A stretch of DNA of 64,000 nt from Kordiimonas sp. SCSIO 12603 (GTDB taxonomy: Bacteria > Pseudomonadota > Alphaproteobacteria > Sphingomonadales > Kordiimonadaceae): assembly GCF_024398035.1 (NCBI RefSeq), contig NZ_CP073748.1:363501-427500 (forward strand), written 5' to 3'. The position numbers and the translations under genes are program-made. The notes under the pieces are model-generated. The model did not search any database. It was not told the origin of the DNA and saw only the letters and a list, made by a program, of their open reading frames with translations. Positions 9,635 through 18,346 of this stretch are shown here, piece after piece. The first letter of the stretch is position 1; every line of letters begins with the position of its first letter.

Positions 9635-9729
9635 CAAAAGAAAATAAGAATATACCTTGAGAAAATTGAGGGAAACCTGATGAAGCACACATCAAAAGCA
9701 AACAAGAATAATCAATACAAAACAAGAAT
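9635..9729 (+). repeat. Left-end TnsB-type binding repeats (three)
   Basis: Three 17-bp copies of a CAAAAGNAAANAAGAAT-like motif occur at 9635-9651 (CAAAAGAAAATAAGAAT), 9693-9709 (CAAAAGCAAACAAGAAT) and 9713-9729 (CAATACAAAACAAGAAT). The last two are exactly 20 bp apart, the same step as at the right end. The inner two lie inside the first codons of tnsA. No convincing fourth copy fills the 9652-9692 interval. Confidence 0.75.
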
Positions 9730-10540
9730 ATTGAACGATGCGCAAAACTATGGTGGACTTCAATACTTTCCTTGCTCAACAACTCGTGAAAATGCCTATA
9801 CGATTTCAAGCATGTTTAATGACTTAATTAAAAGTACCCACTCATCAGATGATACACGAACCATCAAGCGAACTACTCGTAGTGTTTCCGGTGTACTAAA
9901 TTGGAGCCAACAAAAAGGACAACCATTACCCTTTGAATCTTCATTGGAAAGGGACTTTTCAATACTTTGTCTAGCCGCAGGAAATGTCCATAGGATCATA
10001 TCGCAACCTATCAAAATTCTATATGAAACTTTAGAGGGACATACAGGCGAATATACGCCTGATTTCCAGCTAGAATATTCTAAAAAAGGCAAAAATTATA
10101 AGTCATTAGTTGAGATAAAGTATCATGACGATCTAATGCGGAATAAGGAAAAAGGCGACATAAAATACAATGCTGCAAGACAATGGTGTTTTCAGAACAA
10201 CTTCAACTTTCGTATTGTAACAGAAAAAGACATTCGCTCAGTCAGATTGGAAAACATTAAAACACTAATGCGTTTCAGCAATGCACCATCATCCAATTTT
10301 ATTGACCTGTTTTTAGAACAAGACATCCGTAAACATCTCCCTTGTTCAATACATGACATTTTAGATAAATTTTCAACGAACCGTGAAGAACGAGCAGAAC
10401 TTCAATATAGTCTCTGGCAATATATCTTTGAAGGTAACTTTGGAATAGATTTCAACAACCCTATTAAGCCAACCTCAACAATGTACCCTAAATATAGAGC
10501 GCCAAAATCTAGCCTTTTCTTTGATGAAGAAACCGTATGA
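9680..10540 (+). CDS. tnsA: TnsA-like transposon endonuclease
   Basis: A 286-residue protein close in length to Tn7 TnsA (273). The restriction-endonuclease-like core shows Glu90 in SSLERDF, Asp128 in YTPDF and Glu145-x-Lys147 in VEIKYHD, the catalytic set that cuts the 5' ends of the transposon so that it leaves the donor cleanly. The winged-helix C-terminal part that contacts TnsC follows. ATG 9680 was chosen because GAGGG lies seven bases upstream; it is only 54 bp from the transposon tip, so TnsB sites overlap the first codons. Met45 (9812) is an alternative start but has no good ribosome site. The stop overlaps the tnsB start (ATGA). Confidence 0.9.
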   Translation: MKHTSKANKNNQYKTRILNDAQNYGGLQYFPCSTTRENAYTISSMFNDLIKSTHSSDDTRTIKRTTRSVSGVLNWSQQKGQPLPFESSLERDFSILCLAAGNVHRIISQPIKILYETLEGHTGEYTPDFQLEYSKKGKNYKSLVEIKYHDDLMRNKEKGDIKYNAARQWCFQNNFNFRIVTEKDIRSVRLENIKTLMRFSNAPSSNFIDLFLEQDIRKHLPCSIHDILDKFSTNREERAELQYSLWQYIFEGNFGIDFNNPIKPTSTMYPKYRAPKSSLFFDEETV

Positions 10541-12252
10541 TTAAACAACAGGATACTGAAATTGATATTTCACAAATTCAGCAACCCGTTTGGGAGTATT
10601 GGAGGAAGGTTGCATCCGAATTAGACGAATTACTCTCTCACAAGAATAGATCAAAAAACGACGTCATACGCTCCGGTAAAAAGGTAGGGTTATCATGCAG
10701 TCGCATGTACGCTCTGCTTAAAATATACGCTGAAAGCCCTAAAGTTTCTTCAATTATGCCTCAACCTAAAAATGGAGGAAAAGGTAAGAGCCGTATTGAC
10801 CGCAGGGTGGAAGAGATAATTCAACACACAATAGAAGAAAGTTACCTTACCCACCAAAAACTAATTCCAGCAGCCATAGTAAGGCGTGTCAAAAGGCAGT
10901 GTTTTCGTGAAAACCTGAAGGTAAGTGAAAACACTGTGAGATCGCGTCTATCTAGTACCCCAAAACGTAAATCACTATTATTTCGAGAAGGTCGCAGAGT
11001 AGCAGACGATCAGACGAGACCTGCTCCGGACACATATCTTGAGGCGAAATACCCTTTAGATATCGTACAAATTGATCACACGTCAGCTGATATTTTACTA
11101 GTCGACGAAGACGATAGGGAAACAATTGGACGCCCAAACCTAACCATAGCTATAGATCTTTACAGCCGTGCAATTACAGGCTTTCACGTTGATCTAGAAA
11201 AGCCGTCAGCAACCGTTGTGGGGCTTTGCCTAATAAATTCAATTTTTCCAAAAGCAGAATGGTTAAGAAGGCGCCAAATAGATGTAGACTGGCCTATTTG
11301 GGGGTTACCTACTCGGATAGCCGTAGATAATGGGAAAGACTTTAGAAGCAATGCTCTACAGAGAGGTTGTGAAGAACACAACATAAGCATCGAATACCGG
11401 CCACTAACAAAGACTGAATATGGTGGTATTGTAGAACGAGTAATAGGTACTTTAATGCGTAGAGTGCACGAGTTACCAGGGACCACATATTCAAACATCC
11501 AAATACGAGGTAAAACTAAACCTGAACAATACGCTTGCCTCACATTATTGGAATTAGAAAAATGTTTAACTCTCACCATTTGCGAAGACTACAATAAAAG
11601 TATCCATCCGCACACAAACCTTCCCCCACTGCATGCTTTTGAAAAAGGGGTATATGGCGACAAAAACGCGCTTGGAACAGGCTTACCTCCGGTCGCAAGC
11701 TTGGGTGACGCACAAAGAATGCTGATTGATTTTTTACCCACAGAACAAAGGCGTATTACAAAAAAAGGATTTAGATGGAACTACGTAACCTATTGGCATG
11801 ATATATTAAAACCTTACTTAGAATCTGGCGACAAACGGCTCTTTACCATTAGGCGCGATCCCAGAGACATCTCAAAAATTTTCTTCTTTTGCCCAGAAAG
11901 ATTAGAATACCACGAGATACCTGCCAGAAATCTATCAACCCCCTCATTGTCAGAATGGCAATTTAAGTGGGCTAAGAAAAAGCTTACAGACCTTGGCAAC
12001 TCCTTAGTTGATGAGGAAGCAATCTTTCGAGCTTGGGATGAGATTCAAATTACTGTCGAACAAGCACAACAGAAAACAAAAGCTGTTCGACGACAAAAAG
12101 CTAGGGCTAAAGCAAATATACGGTCGCGCTCGCTCTTATCTCCAAAACTTGAAAACTCAAAATTCTCAGCAGATGAGCAAATCAAAGCTCAAGAGGATAA
12201 TAAGTCAGAGGAAGAAGTTAGCTTTAATCCAGAGGATATCGAGTTTTGGTAG
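10537..12252 (+). CDS. tnsB: TnsB-like DDE transposase
   Basis: A 571-residue retroviral-integrase-fold transposase that binds the ends and performs strand transfer. An N-terminal helix-turn-helix region (residues ~35-145, for end recognition) is followed by the rve catalytic core with Asp180 (QIDHT), Asp264 (IAVDNGKDF) and Glu300 (YGGIVERVIGT). A beta-barrel and a basic, coiled C-terminal tail follow, the part that in Tn7-family proteins contacts TnsC. The QIDHT motif is shared with the Tn5053/Tn6022 TniA branch. It overlaps tnsA by four bases and tnsC by seven, so the three are translationally coupled. Confidence 0.93.
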   Translation: MIKQQDTEIDISQIQQPVWEYWRKVASELDELLSHKNRSKNDVIRSGKKVGLSCSRMYALLKIYAESPKVSSIMPQPKNGGKGKSRIDRRVEEIIQHTIEESYLTHQKLIPAAIVRRVKRQCFRENLKVSENTVRSRLSSTPKRKSLLFREGRRVADDQTRPAPDTYLEAKYPLDIVQIDHTSADILLVDEDDRETIGRPNLTIAIDLYSRAITGFHVDLEKPSATVVGLCLINSIFPKAEWLRRRQIDVDWPIWGLPTRIAVDNGKDFRSNALQRGCEEHNISIEYRPLTKTEYGGIVERVIGTLMRRVHELPGTTYSNIQIRGKTKPEQYACLTLLELEKCLTLTICEDYNKSIHPHTNLPPLHAFEKGVYGDKNALGTGLPPVASLGDAQRMLIDFLPTEQRRITKKGFRWNYVTYWHDILKPYLESGDKRLFTIRRDPRDISKIFFFCPERLEYHEIPARNLSTPSLSEWQFKWAKKKLTDLGNSLVDEEAIFRAWDEIQITVEQAQQKTKAVRRQKARAKANIRSRSLLSPKLENSKFSADEQIKAQEDNKSEEEVSFNPEDIEFW

Positions 12253-13148
12253 AATCGGAAAAACATACACATTTACACCCAAAAATCAGACACCTGGCAA
12301 CTGCTGGATATCTAGATAGAGAAACAGCTATTGAAAATGATCACTGGCTAGGATACCCGATAGCTAAAAAAGCCATCGAAAAAATGCAGGCATTATTACG
12401 TCACCCAGACACTCATAGAATGCCTAATTTAATCATTTATGGTCCTAGTAATAACGGCAAGACTAAAATCCTCGAAAAATTTCTTCGAGACCACCCTCCC
12501 TCAGATAATGTTGAAGGAGATAGTGCTAGTTATCCGGTAATGTACATACAAATGCCAATAGTCGCTGACCCAAAACGTTTTTACATAGCCATATTAGAAA
12601 AGTTATTCGCCCCCTATAGACCAACCGACAATACAATTCGTCTAGAAACTCAAGCAATACGGCTATTGAAAGCGTGTGGCCTTAAGATGCTAATTATCGA
12701 CGAGTTCCATAACATGTTAGGTAGTCGTCTAGACATTCAGAGACAGTTTTTGAACCTAATTAGATATCTCGGCAATGAACTGAAAGTACCCATTGTGGCA
12801 GCAGGGACTAAATCGGCTGTTAGGGCCCTTCAAATCGATGAACAACTCGCAAATAGGTTTGAGCCGCTCTCCCTACCTTATTGGAGTTTTGATAAAAACT
12901 ACCGAACACTTTTAGCCGGTATCGAAGCTATAATACCTCTAAAATTAAGCTCAAAAATTAGCAGCGAAAGCTTATCAAAAGTTATCTTATCGATGTCAGA
13001 AGGAACAATTGGAGAAACCTTCGACTTAGTTCGACTCGCAGCAATCCATGCAATCAATACTAATCGTGAAAAAATCGATGAAACGATATTAAAATCCTGC
13101 GGATATATTCCACCTTCAGAACGCCGTAAAGCTGCCGAAAAAATCTAG
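12246..13148 (+). CDS. tnsC: TnsC/TniB-like AAA+ target-selection ATPase
   Basis: A 300-residue ATPase with Walker A GPSNNGKT (66-73) and Walker B LIIDEFHN (Asp152, Glu153). It is far shorter than Tn7 TnsC (about 555 residues) and matches the compact TniB-type regulators, whose P-loop also reads NNGKT. It links the TniQ-marked target to the TnsAB transposase and mediates target immunity. The best start is TTG 12246, inside the end of tnsB; no earlier in-frame ATG exists and the conserved N-terminus (HLHPKIRHLATAGYL) begins here. The next in-frame ATG (Met48) would remove it. Confidence 0.9.
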   Translation: MVESEKHTHLHPKIRHLATAGYLDRETAIENDHWLGYPIAKKAIEKMQALLRHPDTHRMPNLIIYGPSNNGKTKILEKFLRDHPPSDNVEGDSASYPVMYIQMPIVADPKRFYIAILEKLFAPYRPTDNTIRLETQAIRLLKACGLKMLIIDEFHNMLGSRLDIQRQFLNLIRYLGNELKVPIVAAGTKSAVRALQIDEQLANRFEPLSLPYWSFDKNYRTLLAGIEAIIPLKLSSKISSESLSKVILSMSEGTIGETFDLVRLAAIHAINTNREKIDETILKSCGYIPPSERRKAAEKI

Positions 13149-13150
13149 TA

Positions 13151-14140
13151 ATGATGAGAGGGTTATCTGGAAACCTATGGCCTCATCACCCTTCTCCGTT
13201 ACCTGATGAAGTCTTCTCTTCCTGGTTAATAAGAACTGCGGAAGTAAACGCCCCTCGCTTACATACTTTTTGTAAATTACATTGGGGTAACACACAGATA
13301 TGGACACGGGACATTGATGTACATGGAGGCAAAAACCTCTTGCAGATAATGTCTGAGAAAACAGGAACCAATTTAGAACTGGCCCGAAACACACTTATTC
13401 AATCTTACGAAGGTACAGTGTTTGAAAAGTTAAATCCTTACGGTACTACAAGATGGGTCTTACCAATTGGAATTCGACATAGAATTCGATATAAATTTGG
13501 GCAACAAATGTGCCCTCTTTGTTTAAAAGAAGACCATATTCCATATTACCGAAAACACTGGCGGTTAGCATTCAATAGCTCGTGCTTACGTCATGGAATT
13601 ATCTTGAACGATCGATGTTGGAAATGTAATTCACCTATTATTCCAAGTCGTAATGGTCTCATCAGCTGCCATGAATGTAAAAGCGCTCATGCAGACGCGC
13701 CAGTAATAATGGGAAACCCACTTGCTCTACAGTTTGAATATCAAATACATCGGTATTTGCATGGAGCCCCCACTAAGCTTGGCATGAAATACATACACCC
13801 AATCATATACTTCGATATTGTTCGGCAACTTTGTAAAGTAATGTCAACTGGCCCTAGATCCCCCGATCTACGAAATAGTATTAATTCAATATTCCATTGC
13901 ACCAGTAACTTCAATAGCAGTGAGAAAGTGTTTGAAAAAATGGACGTCCAAAACCGTCATATCATACTTAGCCTAGTTTATACGGTTATAGAGGGTTGGC
14001 CATTCAAGCTAATTGCAGCATCAATTGCATCTCGAAATTGGTCTTCATGGCTGTTGAAAGATCACAAACCTGGAAGGTTTGATTTGGTTGACCCATCAAA
14101 TAGATATCTTTCTCCTCCACCAACACATAACACTAGATAA
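13151..14140 (+). CDS. tniQ: TniQ/TnsD-like target-site selector
   Basis: This 329-residue TniQ-domain protein starts two bases after tnsC. The N-terminal LWPHHPSPLPDEVFSSWLIR block is the classical TniQ signature. Zinc-ligand cysteines and histidine are at C121, C124, C145, H148, C156, C159, C173 and C176, giving two zinc modules. The C-terminal half lacks the long DNA-binding extension of Tn7 TnsD, so it is intermediate in size between TniQ and TnsD. As the only such protein in the element it is the natural candidate for recognising comM (inference from known TnsD-attTn7 logic). Its last eight bases overlap the end of the convergent TnsE-like gene. Confidence 0.88.
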   Translation: MMRGLSGNLWPHHPSPLPDEVFSSWLIRTAEVNAPRLHTFCKLHWGNTQIWTRDIDVHGGKNLLQIMSEKTGTNLELARNTLIQSYEGTVFEKLNPYGTTRWVLPIGIRHRIRYKFGQQMCPLCLKEDHIPYYRKHWRLAFNSSCLRHGIILNDRCWKCNSPIIPSRNGLISCHECKSAHADAPVIMGNPLALQFEYQIHRYLHGAPTKLGMKYIHPIIYFDIVRQLCKVMSTGPRSPDLRNSINSIFHCTSNFNSSEKVFEKMDVQNRHIILSLVYTVIEGWPFKLIAASIASRNWSSWLLKDHKPGRFDLVDPSNRYLSPPPTHNTR

Positions 14141-15974
14141 CTCTGACGGTACCCAGCATCAAACTAATATGCTCAGCCATATTTCTTGGTTTAGGTTTGT
14201 TTTGGGTAAGGTTTTTTTCAACAGTATAAAAGTCACCATTGAATAGAGTACGATTTGGCCATTTTCCTTTTTTAATTTTCTGATACAGAATCCACGAAAC
14301 ATGTCCCAGCGACAGCCGCTCTAAATCTTTTAAGGAAATTGCAAAATACCTGGGATGAGAGCCACTTTTTTCTTCCAATGCAAAAAAGAAAGCCTTCTGA
14401 GCATGACTTAGCTTAAATTCAAAAAAGACGGCACTTCTTGATCGTTTCTTTACTGTAGCATTAACTCCCCATTCTTCCGGCAAATCAAAAACAACACACT
14501 CTTCATTCCAGTTTGGACCTATGCTTGGCTGATAGATCCCATATTCTCCTCCCAATCTATTTCTAAAATAAGAGACGCCAGACACCATTGTTCTAAGCCG
14601 TTGAGGAAGAGTAATAACATGGGCCGTTCTAATATGTATCAAATGATTGGGTATATCCTCGAAGATCCTAGGAAGCCCATCTCTACTTGAATTCTTATCC
14701 TCTTCATTTTCATCAATATCATTCTTTTTTGAGTTTTTACCCCCTCCCTTAATATGTCCATGGCCAGTATCTCCGCGCCCAGAGGTAGATGTAAAATCAT
14801 TACATTCCTCAATATTATCAACATCGTATCCATGGTGCCCCCCAGAAGAAACTCTAGTAATGGCTTGTTTTTTCTTAATTTTCGCTAATCCAGGACGTCG
14901 TAGCGACATATCCCCACGGTTTAAATTGATCTTAGGCGCATTATTGTCAGCCGGAATATCATCTGTTACGGCAGGAAAGTTCGAGGGCTTGACGATATCT
15001 GTAGGTATACTTCCCACTGAGACAGTAGGGTTATCAATTTTTCTCACTTTCTTACGGGATCTATTTATATAAAGAGTTTTCGCAGCCGCTTCAGATGAGC
15101 AACTTAACAGTTGCGAAACGATATAAGCATCGGTTTCAGTTATCTCATTAGAATTAGCCGCTTGGCCCGACGGGTTCTTTATTCTAATTGCTGCCTTCTT
15201 ACCTCTGATAAGCCAATTAGATCGACCAGAAAAAGGCAACCTAACTATTGGGCAAATATCGTAAGGTGAACGAACTAAAGCTCGAACGCTCTGTGTTAAC
15301 TTAATCAATGATTGTAAGCTAGTTTTGGTAGAAAGGATCGCTCCTAATTCAAACGCACTTGCATCATCTAAAATGGTCTTTGGTGAAATCACGAAGCCTG
15401 GTTTCGGTGATAAATCTTCAGGGTCATCCGCCTTCCAACCAGTCAATTCAGGAATAAATAAATCTTCATTTATCCCATTATCATCAAACCCAAATAGATT
15501 TTGAGCTATCGAAGAAAAACAGCAAAAATAGAATCTAAGTAATTCGCTACATTTGATGATGACTGCCTTATTTTTGCTTCCAAAACCAATACAAAGGTAA
15601 GGGTGTGAATAGCTTTCCACTTCATAACCAACAAAAGAAAGCTGTCCATTTCCCTTGTCTTCCAAGCTTAAAATTCTTTGATCCCAAGAATCGATAGAAA
15701 CTGTTAACTTTTGAATGTATTTACCAACATCTATTCGCTTCCCATTTTTCCATAATGACCCAATAGGTACGTCAAATATCAGCCCGGAACCAATATAAAT
15801 TATCTTATAATAGTTGTTATCACGGACAACGCGCTTACGACTTCGTTTTGCAACTTTATGGATATGAACTTCCCAAGCGACTTCTTCAGGACGATACACT
15901 AATCGCCCTAGCTGAGTTACTTGCCAAATATTATCGTCAACCGGTAACTGCTTTAATCTAAAGTTCTCGGACAT
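14133..15974 (-). CDS. Candidate TnsE-like transposition protein
   Basis: A 613-residue protein not matching any housekeeping family. The N-terminus (W-x-V-T-x-L-G-R-L-V-Y then a W-E-V-H-I strand), a middle helix rich in F and C (ELLRFYFCCFSS), a polar low-complexity linker with acidic and Gly/His/Lys runs (~360-435), and a C-terminal domain ending in a basic helix plus KKGKWPNRTLF (WPN at 572-574) follow the same order as I recall for Tn7 TnsE. TnsE directs Tn7 to lagging-strand DNA of conjugating plasmids by binding the sliding clamp. In Tn7 the gene lies co-directional after tnsD; here it is convergent with tniQ, overlapping by 8 bp. The identity is an inference from remembered pattern, not from a search. 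A strong GAGAG lies upstream of the ATG. Confidence 0.5.
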   Translation of the reverse strand: MSENFRLKQLPVDDNIWQVTQLGRLVYRPEEVAWEVHIHKVAKRSRKRVVRDNNYYKIIYIGSGLIFDVPIGSLWKNGKRIDVGKYIQKLTVSIDSWDQRILSLEDKGNGQLSFVGYEVESYSHPYLCIGFGSKNKAVIIKCSELLRFYFCCFSSIAQNLFGFDDNGINEDLFIPELTGWKADDPEDLSPKPGFVISPKTILDDASAFELGAILSTKTSLQSLIKLTQSVRALVRSPYDICPIVRLPFSGRSNWLIRGKKAAIRIKNPSGQAANSNEITETDAYIVSQLLSCSSEAAAKTLYINRSRKKVRKIDNPTVSVGSIPTDIVKPSNFPAVTDDIPADNNAPKINLNRGDMSLRRPGLAKIKKKQAITRVSSGGHHGYDVDNIEECNDFTSTSGRGDTGHGHIKGGGKNSKKNDIDENEEDKNSSRDGLPRIFEDIPNHLIHIRTAHVITLPQRLRTMVSGVSYFRNRLGGEYGIYQPSIGPNWNEECVVFDLPEEWGVNATVKKRSRSAVFFEFKLSHAQKAFFFALEEKSGSHPRYFAISLKDLERLSLGHVSWILYQKIKKGKWPNRTLFNGDFYTVEKNLTQNKPKPRNMAEHISLMLGTVRVI

Positions 15975-16186
15975 AAATCTCTCAATAAATCCATCATAGA
16001 GAGAATAAATTAAAACCTATAATCGATTACTAACTATTGTTTAAAATTGAAACCATTGAAAGATGTACCCTGAAGGCGAAAAAGTCGTATAAATCTATTA
16101 GATCTATATATGATTAGTTTGGAGAACTAGGTTACTTCGAGTTTTAAAAGAGCTATAGCTTCAATGGTTACAAACCTCATAAACAC

Positions 16187-16216
16187 ACCATCGACGCCCT
16201 AATCTAAACCGATGGT
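16187..16216 (-). terminator. Possible terminator after ImmA/IrrE operon
   Basis: ACCATCG (16187-16193) and CGATGGT (16210-16216) form a 7-bp stem with a 16-base loop, 14 bases past the end of the ImmA/IrrE gene. The T-run on the minus strand is poor, so this is a weak call. The remaining non-coding DNA from 15975 to 16186 shows no clear signal. Confidence 0.3.
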
Positions 16217-16230
16217 ATTTTTCTCAAAAC

Positions 16231-17172
16231 CTACCCCTCAAAGCCAACTAGAGACTTATGAAGTTCTAGAAAATAACCAAAGGTTAAGAGATCATAACCA
16301 TTTGAAAAGGAGTACATATAAAATACACAAGACTCACCATTTAAGTCCGTAAGGATAAGCTCAGTTTCACCAATAGGACCCTTTTTATTTCTGCTTGCAT
16401 ACGTAGAAATTACATTAAAGAGGTCTTCACTTGAAACATGAGAAAATCGCTCTCGGAACGCCTTCGAACGTGGGAAATAAGCTACATTTGAATTGCTCTT
16501 CCTACTGCCAATATCAGAGTGGTAAGGATGTTTGCCAATCAAACCAAATGCGGGATGATCAGGATCCCGTTCACAAACCATATGCCAGAGCGTTGTGGTA
16601 TATGTGTTTCCATACCTATGTTTCAAAGCCTTAATGCTATTCCAACTAAATTTGCAATCCAAAGCTTCTCTTTGAAACAAGTCACCATGAAATATTAGTT
16701 TTCGAGCAGTATAATTTGCTTCCGCTTCCATCATCTGATGACAACCAGGATTAAGTGTATGCTCGTTATCTCCCATCAGTAGAGATCTATGCCATGGCAA
16801 CAAGTCATGGGATATTTCATGTGCAATCAAAAACCGGCGTTTAAGTTGGACAACTTCATCATCGATAAATATTTTTTTATCGTTTTCTTTGAGTAAAAGA
16901 AGACCCCTGAGGCCCGCCTTTTCCACCACTTCAGTCATTTTGCGAGCAGTACCTAATATGGTAGCCCCAGCTAGTTTTGTTTTATGAGCTATCTCATCAA
17001 GTAAATTTAAATCAGTTTTACTATAATATGTTAAATCTAATTTCTGGATTGCTCGAGCTTCCTCCAACTTAATTGGAGGCTCTGGCCAACCTAAATCTCT
17101 AAGCAGTCTATTTACATGTTCTCGAATGTCTTTAGATTCAAACTCGCCAATTTCTGGCTCTAGCATAGTCAT
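16231..17172 (-). CDS. ImmA/IrrE-family metallopeptidase
   Basis: A 313-residue protein with the DUF955/ImmA-IrrE zinc motif: HEISH at 118-122 in RRFLIAHEISHDLLPW and the third ligand Glu149 in MMEAEANYTARKLI. Members cleave their partner XRE-type repressor in response to stress or phage signals (ImmA cutting ImmR, IrrE cutting DdrO). The C-terminal ~110 residues are an added domain that may sense the signal. The gene follows an XRE gene by six bases and is the last member of a four-gene operon starting at 18549. Its expected substrate is the XRE protein next door; a role in processing the ubiquitin-like protein encoded by the divergent operon is also conceivable, since no JAB peptidase is present. 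Confidence 0.85.
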   Translation of the reverse strand: MTMLEPEIGEFESKDIREHVNRLLRDLGWPEPPIKLEEARAIQKLDLTYYSKTDLNLLDEIAHKTKLAGATILGTARKMTEVVEKAGLRGLLLLKENDKKIFIDDEVVQLKRRFLIAHEISHDLLPWHRSLLMGDNEHTLNPGCHQMMEAEANYTARKLIFHGDLFQREALDCKFSWNSIKALKHRYGNTYTTTLWHMVCERDPDHPAFGLIGKHPYHSDIGSRKSNSNVAYFPRSKAFRERFSHVSSEDLFNVISTYASRNKKGPIGETELILTDLNGESCVFYMYSFSNGYDLLTFGYFLELHKSLVGFEG

Positions 17173-17178
17173 ACATTA

Positions 17179-17700
17179 TCAATCTTCAGTATAATTTGAT
17201 AACACCTTTACAAAATCATTCAAACTTCGTCTGTCTTCTGTGGAGAGGCTGGATAAATCATCAGAGCTAGCTGCAAACTGTATGGCAGCTTCAGAAATAT
17301 CATCATGCAAGGTCTTATCATTTAGTGTTAATCTTTGAATTGCTTTCGTAGAAACTTTTAAATAGCTAGCCAACTGATGCATTGTTCTAGGTTTAGGTAT
17401 AAAATTACTATCTTCTTCTATACTTTGTAATTCTACAACATCAACTCGTATTTTTTCAGCAAACTCTTCTCTTGAACTAAAATCTCTTCTGCGAATTTGA
17501 GTTACCAAGACCTTTAAAGCCTTAATTACAGAAGGCTTTTTAACGGATCCTTTTTGATCTTTTTTACAATTACCAATAGAATATAAGAAATCGGCAGAGA
17601 AAACAGGTAGGCCAGCGTCGTTTTCAACGTCTGCATCCTCTCTAATTTTCTTCCTTAACCAGTCTTCTGTAAAATGTAACTTCACTTTAGACCTCCTCAT
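17179..17700 (-). CDS. XRE-type helix-turn-helix regulator
   Basis: A 173-residue protein. A Cro/C1-like helix-turn-helix is visible at about residues 77-122: FSSREEFAEKIRVDVVELQSIEE, then PRTMHQLASYLKVSTKAIQRL. Flanking helices are charged. It overlaps the upstream GNAT gene by 14 bp and precedes an ImmA/IrrE peptidase gene by six bases. The XRE plus ImmA/IrrE arrangement is the standard repressor-protease switch, so this is probably the repressor of one or both operons that share the 18550-18684 promoter region. Confidence 0.75.
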   Translation of the reverse strand: MRRSKVKLHFTEDWLRKKIREDADVENDAGLPVFSADFLYSIGNCKKDQKGSVKKPSVIKALKVLVTQIRRRDFSSREEFAEKIRVDVVELQSIEEDSNFIPKPRTMHQLASYLKVSTKAIQRLTLNDKTLHDDISEAAIQFAASSDDLSSLSTEDRRSLNDFVKVLSNYTED

Positions 17701-18346
17701 TCTGGGTATTGTTAGAATTTAGAAACTCGCTAGCTAACGCCTCAGTAAATTCGAAGTATCTCATTCCGTAATAATTTTTGTCTTCGCCCAAGTCCTCCAT
17801 TTTTAGAACATCTCTATAAAATGTCTCTGCTCCGGACAAAGAATGTAGCCCAATACGGCCTTGGAGTTCTTCCTCTAAACTTAAACTAACAGCAACACCA
17901 ATCAACGCCTGACCAGCCCCCTTAAGAATAGGATTATTAGAAATCATTGGTCTATTCCATGGTGCTGTAGCAAGTAGGTCCACATAGACTTGCGGCATAC
18001 CTTTATGAGCAATGCTACGGCAGAAACAATTTATTCCGCCTTTTTGGACCAGCATTAAAGCTTCGGTCTGTTTCTGGTGCTCTAAAACAAATATATCGTA
18101 CACTAAGGGATTTTGCTCGGCACGTTCGGCTTTACTAACCCACTCCCAATGAGCATCCTGTGCATTAATTTGTTCTCGCGATAACCCATGCTTTTCAGCA
18201 AGGTCCGTCTTTTTCTGAAACTCTGGTTTCCATTTGCTTTCGATATCAGAACGGTTTCCCTCGTCAAACCCGCGGAAAATATCTACATTTACAAACTTAT
18301 TAGTTATTCGATTTAATAATGGAACGACCCCCAAAGGTTCCTTCAT
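17687..18346 (-). CDS. GNAT acetyltransferase, candidate toxin of RHH-GNAT pair
   Basis: A 219-residue protein whose C-terminal ~130 residues have the GNAT pattern: a beta-strand (YDIFVLEHQ), a strand plus WNR (VDLLATAPWNR), the acetyl-CoA loop and helix (GAGQALIGVAVSLSLEE), then GRIGLHSLSGAETFYRDVL and a final strand MRYFEF. The N-terminal ~75 residues are unassigned. Its ATG overlaps the stop of a small ribbon-helix-helix gene (ATGA), the organisation of TacAT-type toxin-antitoxin modules, in which a GNAT toxin acetylates charged tRNA and the RHH protein represses the operon. The extra N-terminal part is atypical for those toxins, so a protein-modifying role with the neighbouring ubiquitin-like operon is an alternative. 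Confidence 0.65.
   Translation of the reverse strand: MKEPLGVVPLLNRITNKFVNVDIFRGFDEGNRSDIESKWKPEFQKKTDLAEKHGLSREQINAQDAHWEWVSKAERAEQNPLVYDIFVLEHQKQTEALMLVQKGGINCFCRSIAHKGMPQVYVDLLATAPWNRPMISNNPILKGAGQALIGVAVSLSLEEELQGRIGLHSLSGAETFYRDVLKMEDLGEDKNYYGMRYFEFTEALASEFLNSNNTQNEEV

Noticed and set aside
9652-9692. A possible fourth TnsB site in the left end (around TTGAGAAAATTGAGGG)
   Set aside because: Too few matches to the 17-bp motif; contains the tnsA ribosome site instead.
9626-9809. Leftward open frame extending the comM remnant into the transposon (start at 9809)
   Set aside because: It is antisense to tnsA, its extra N-terminus matches nothing in ComM, and the break is explained exactly by the 5-bp duplication.
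14639-15072. Frames nested in the TnsE-like gene
   Set aside because: The 613-residue frame has the better start site and plausible domain pattern; nested frames do not.
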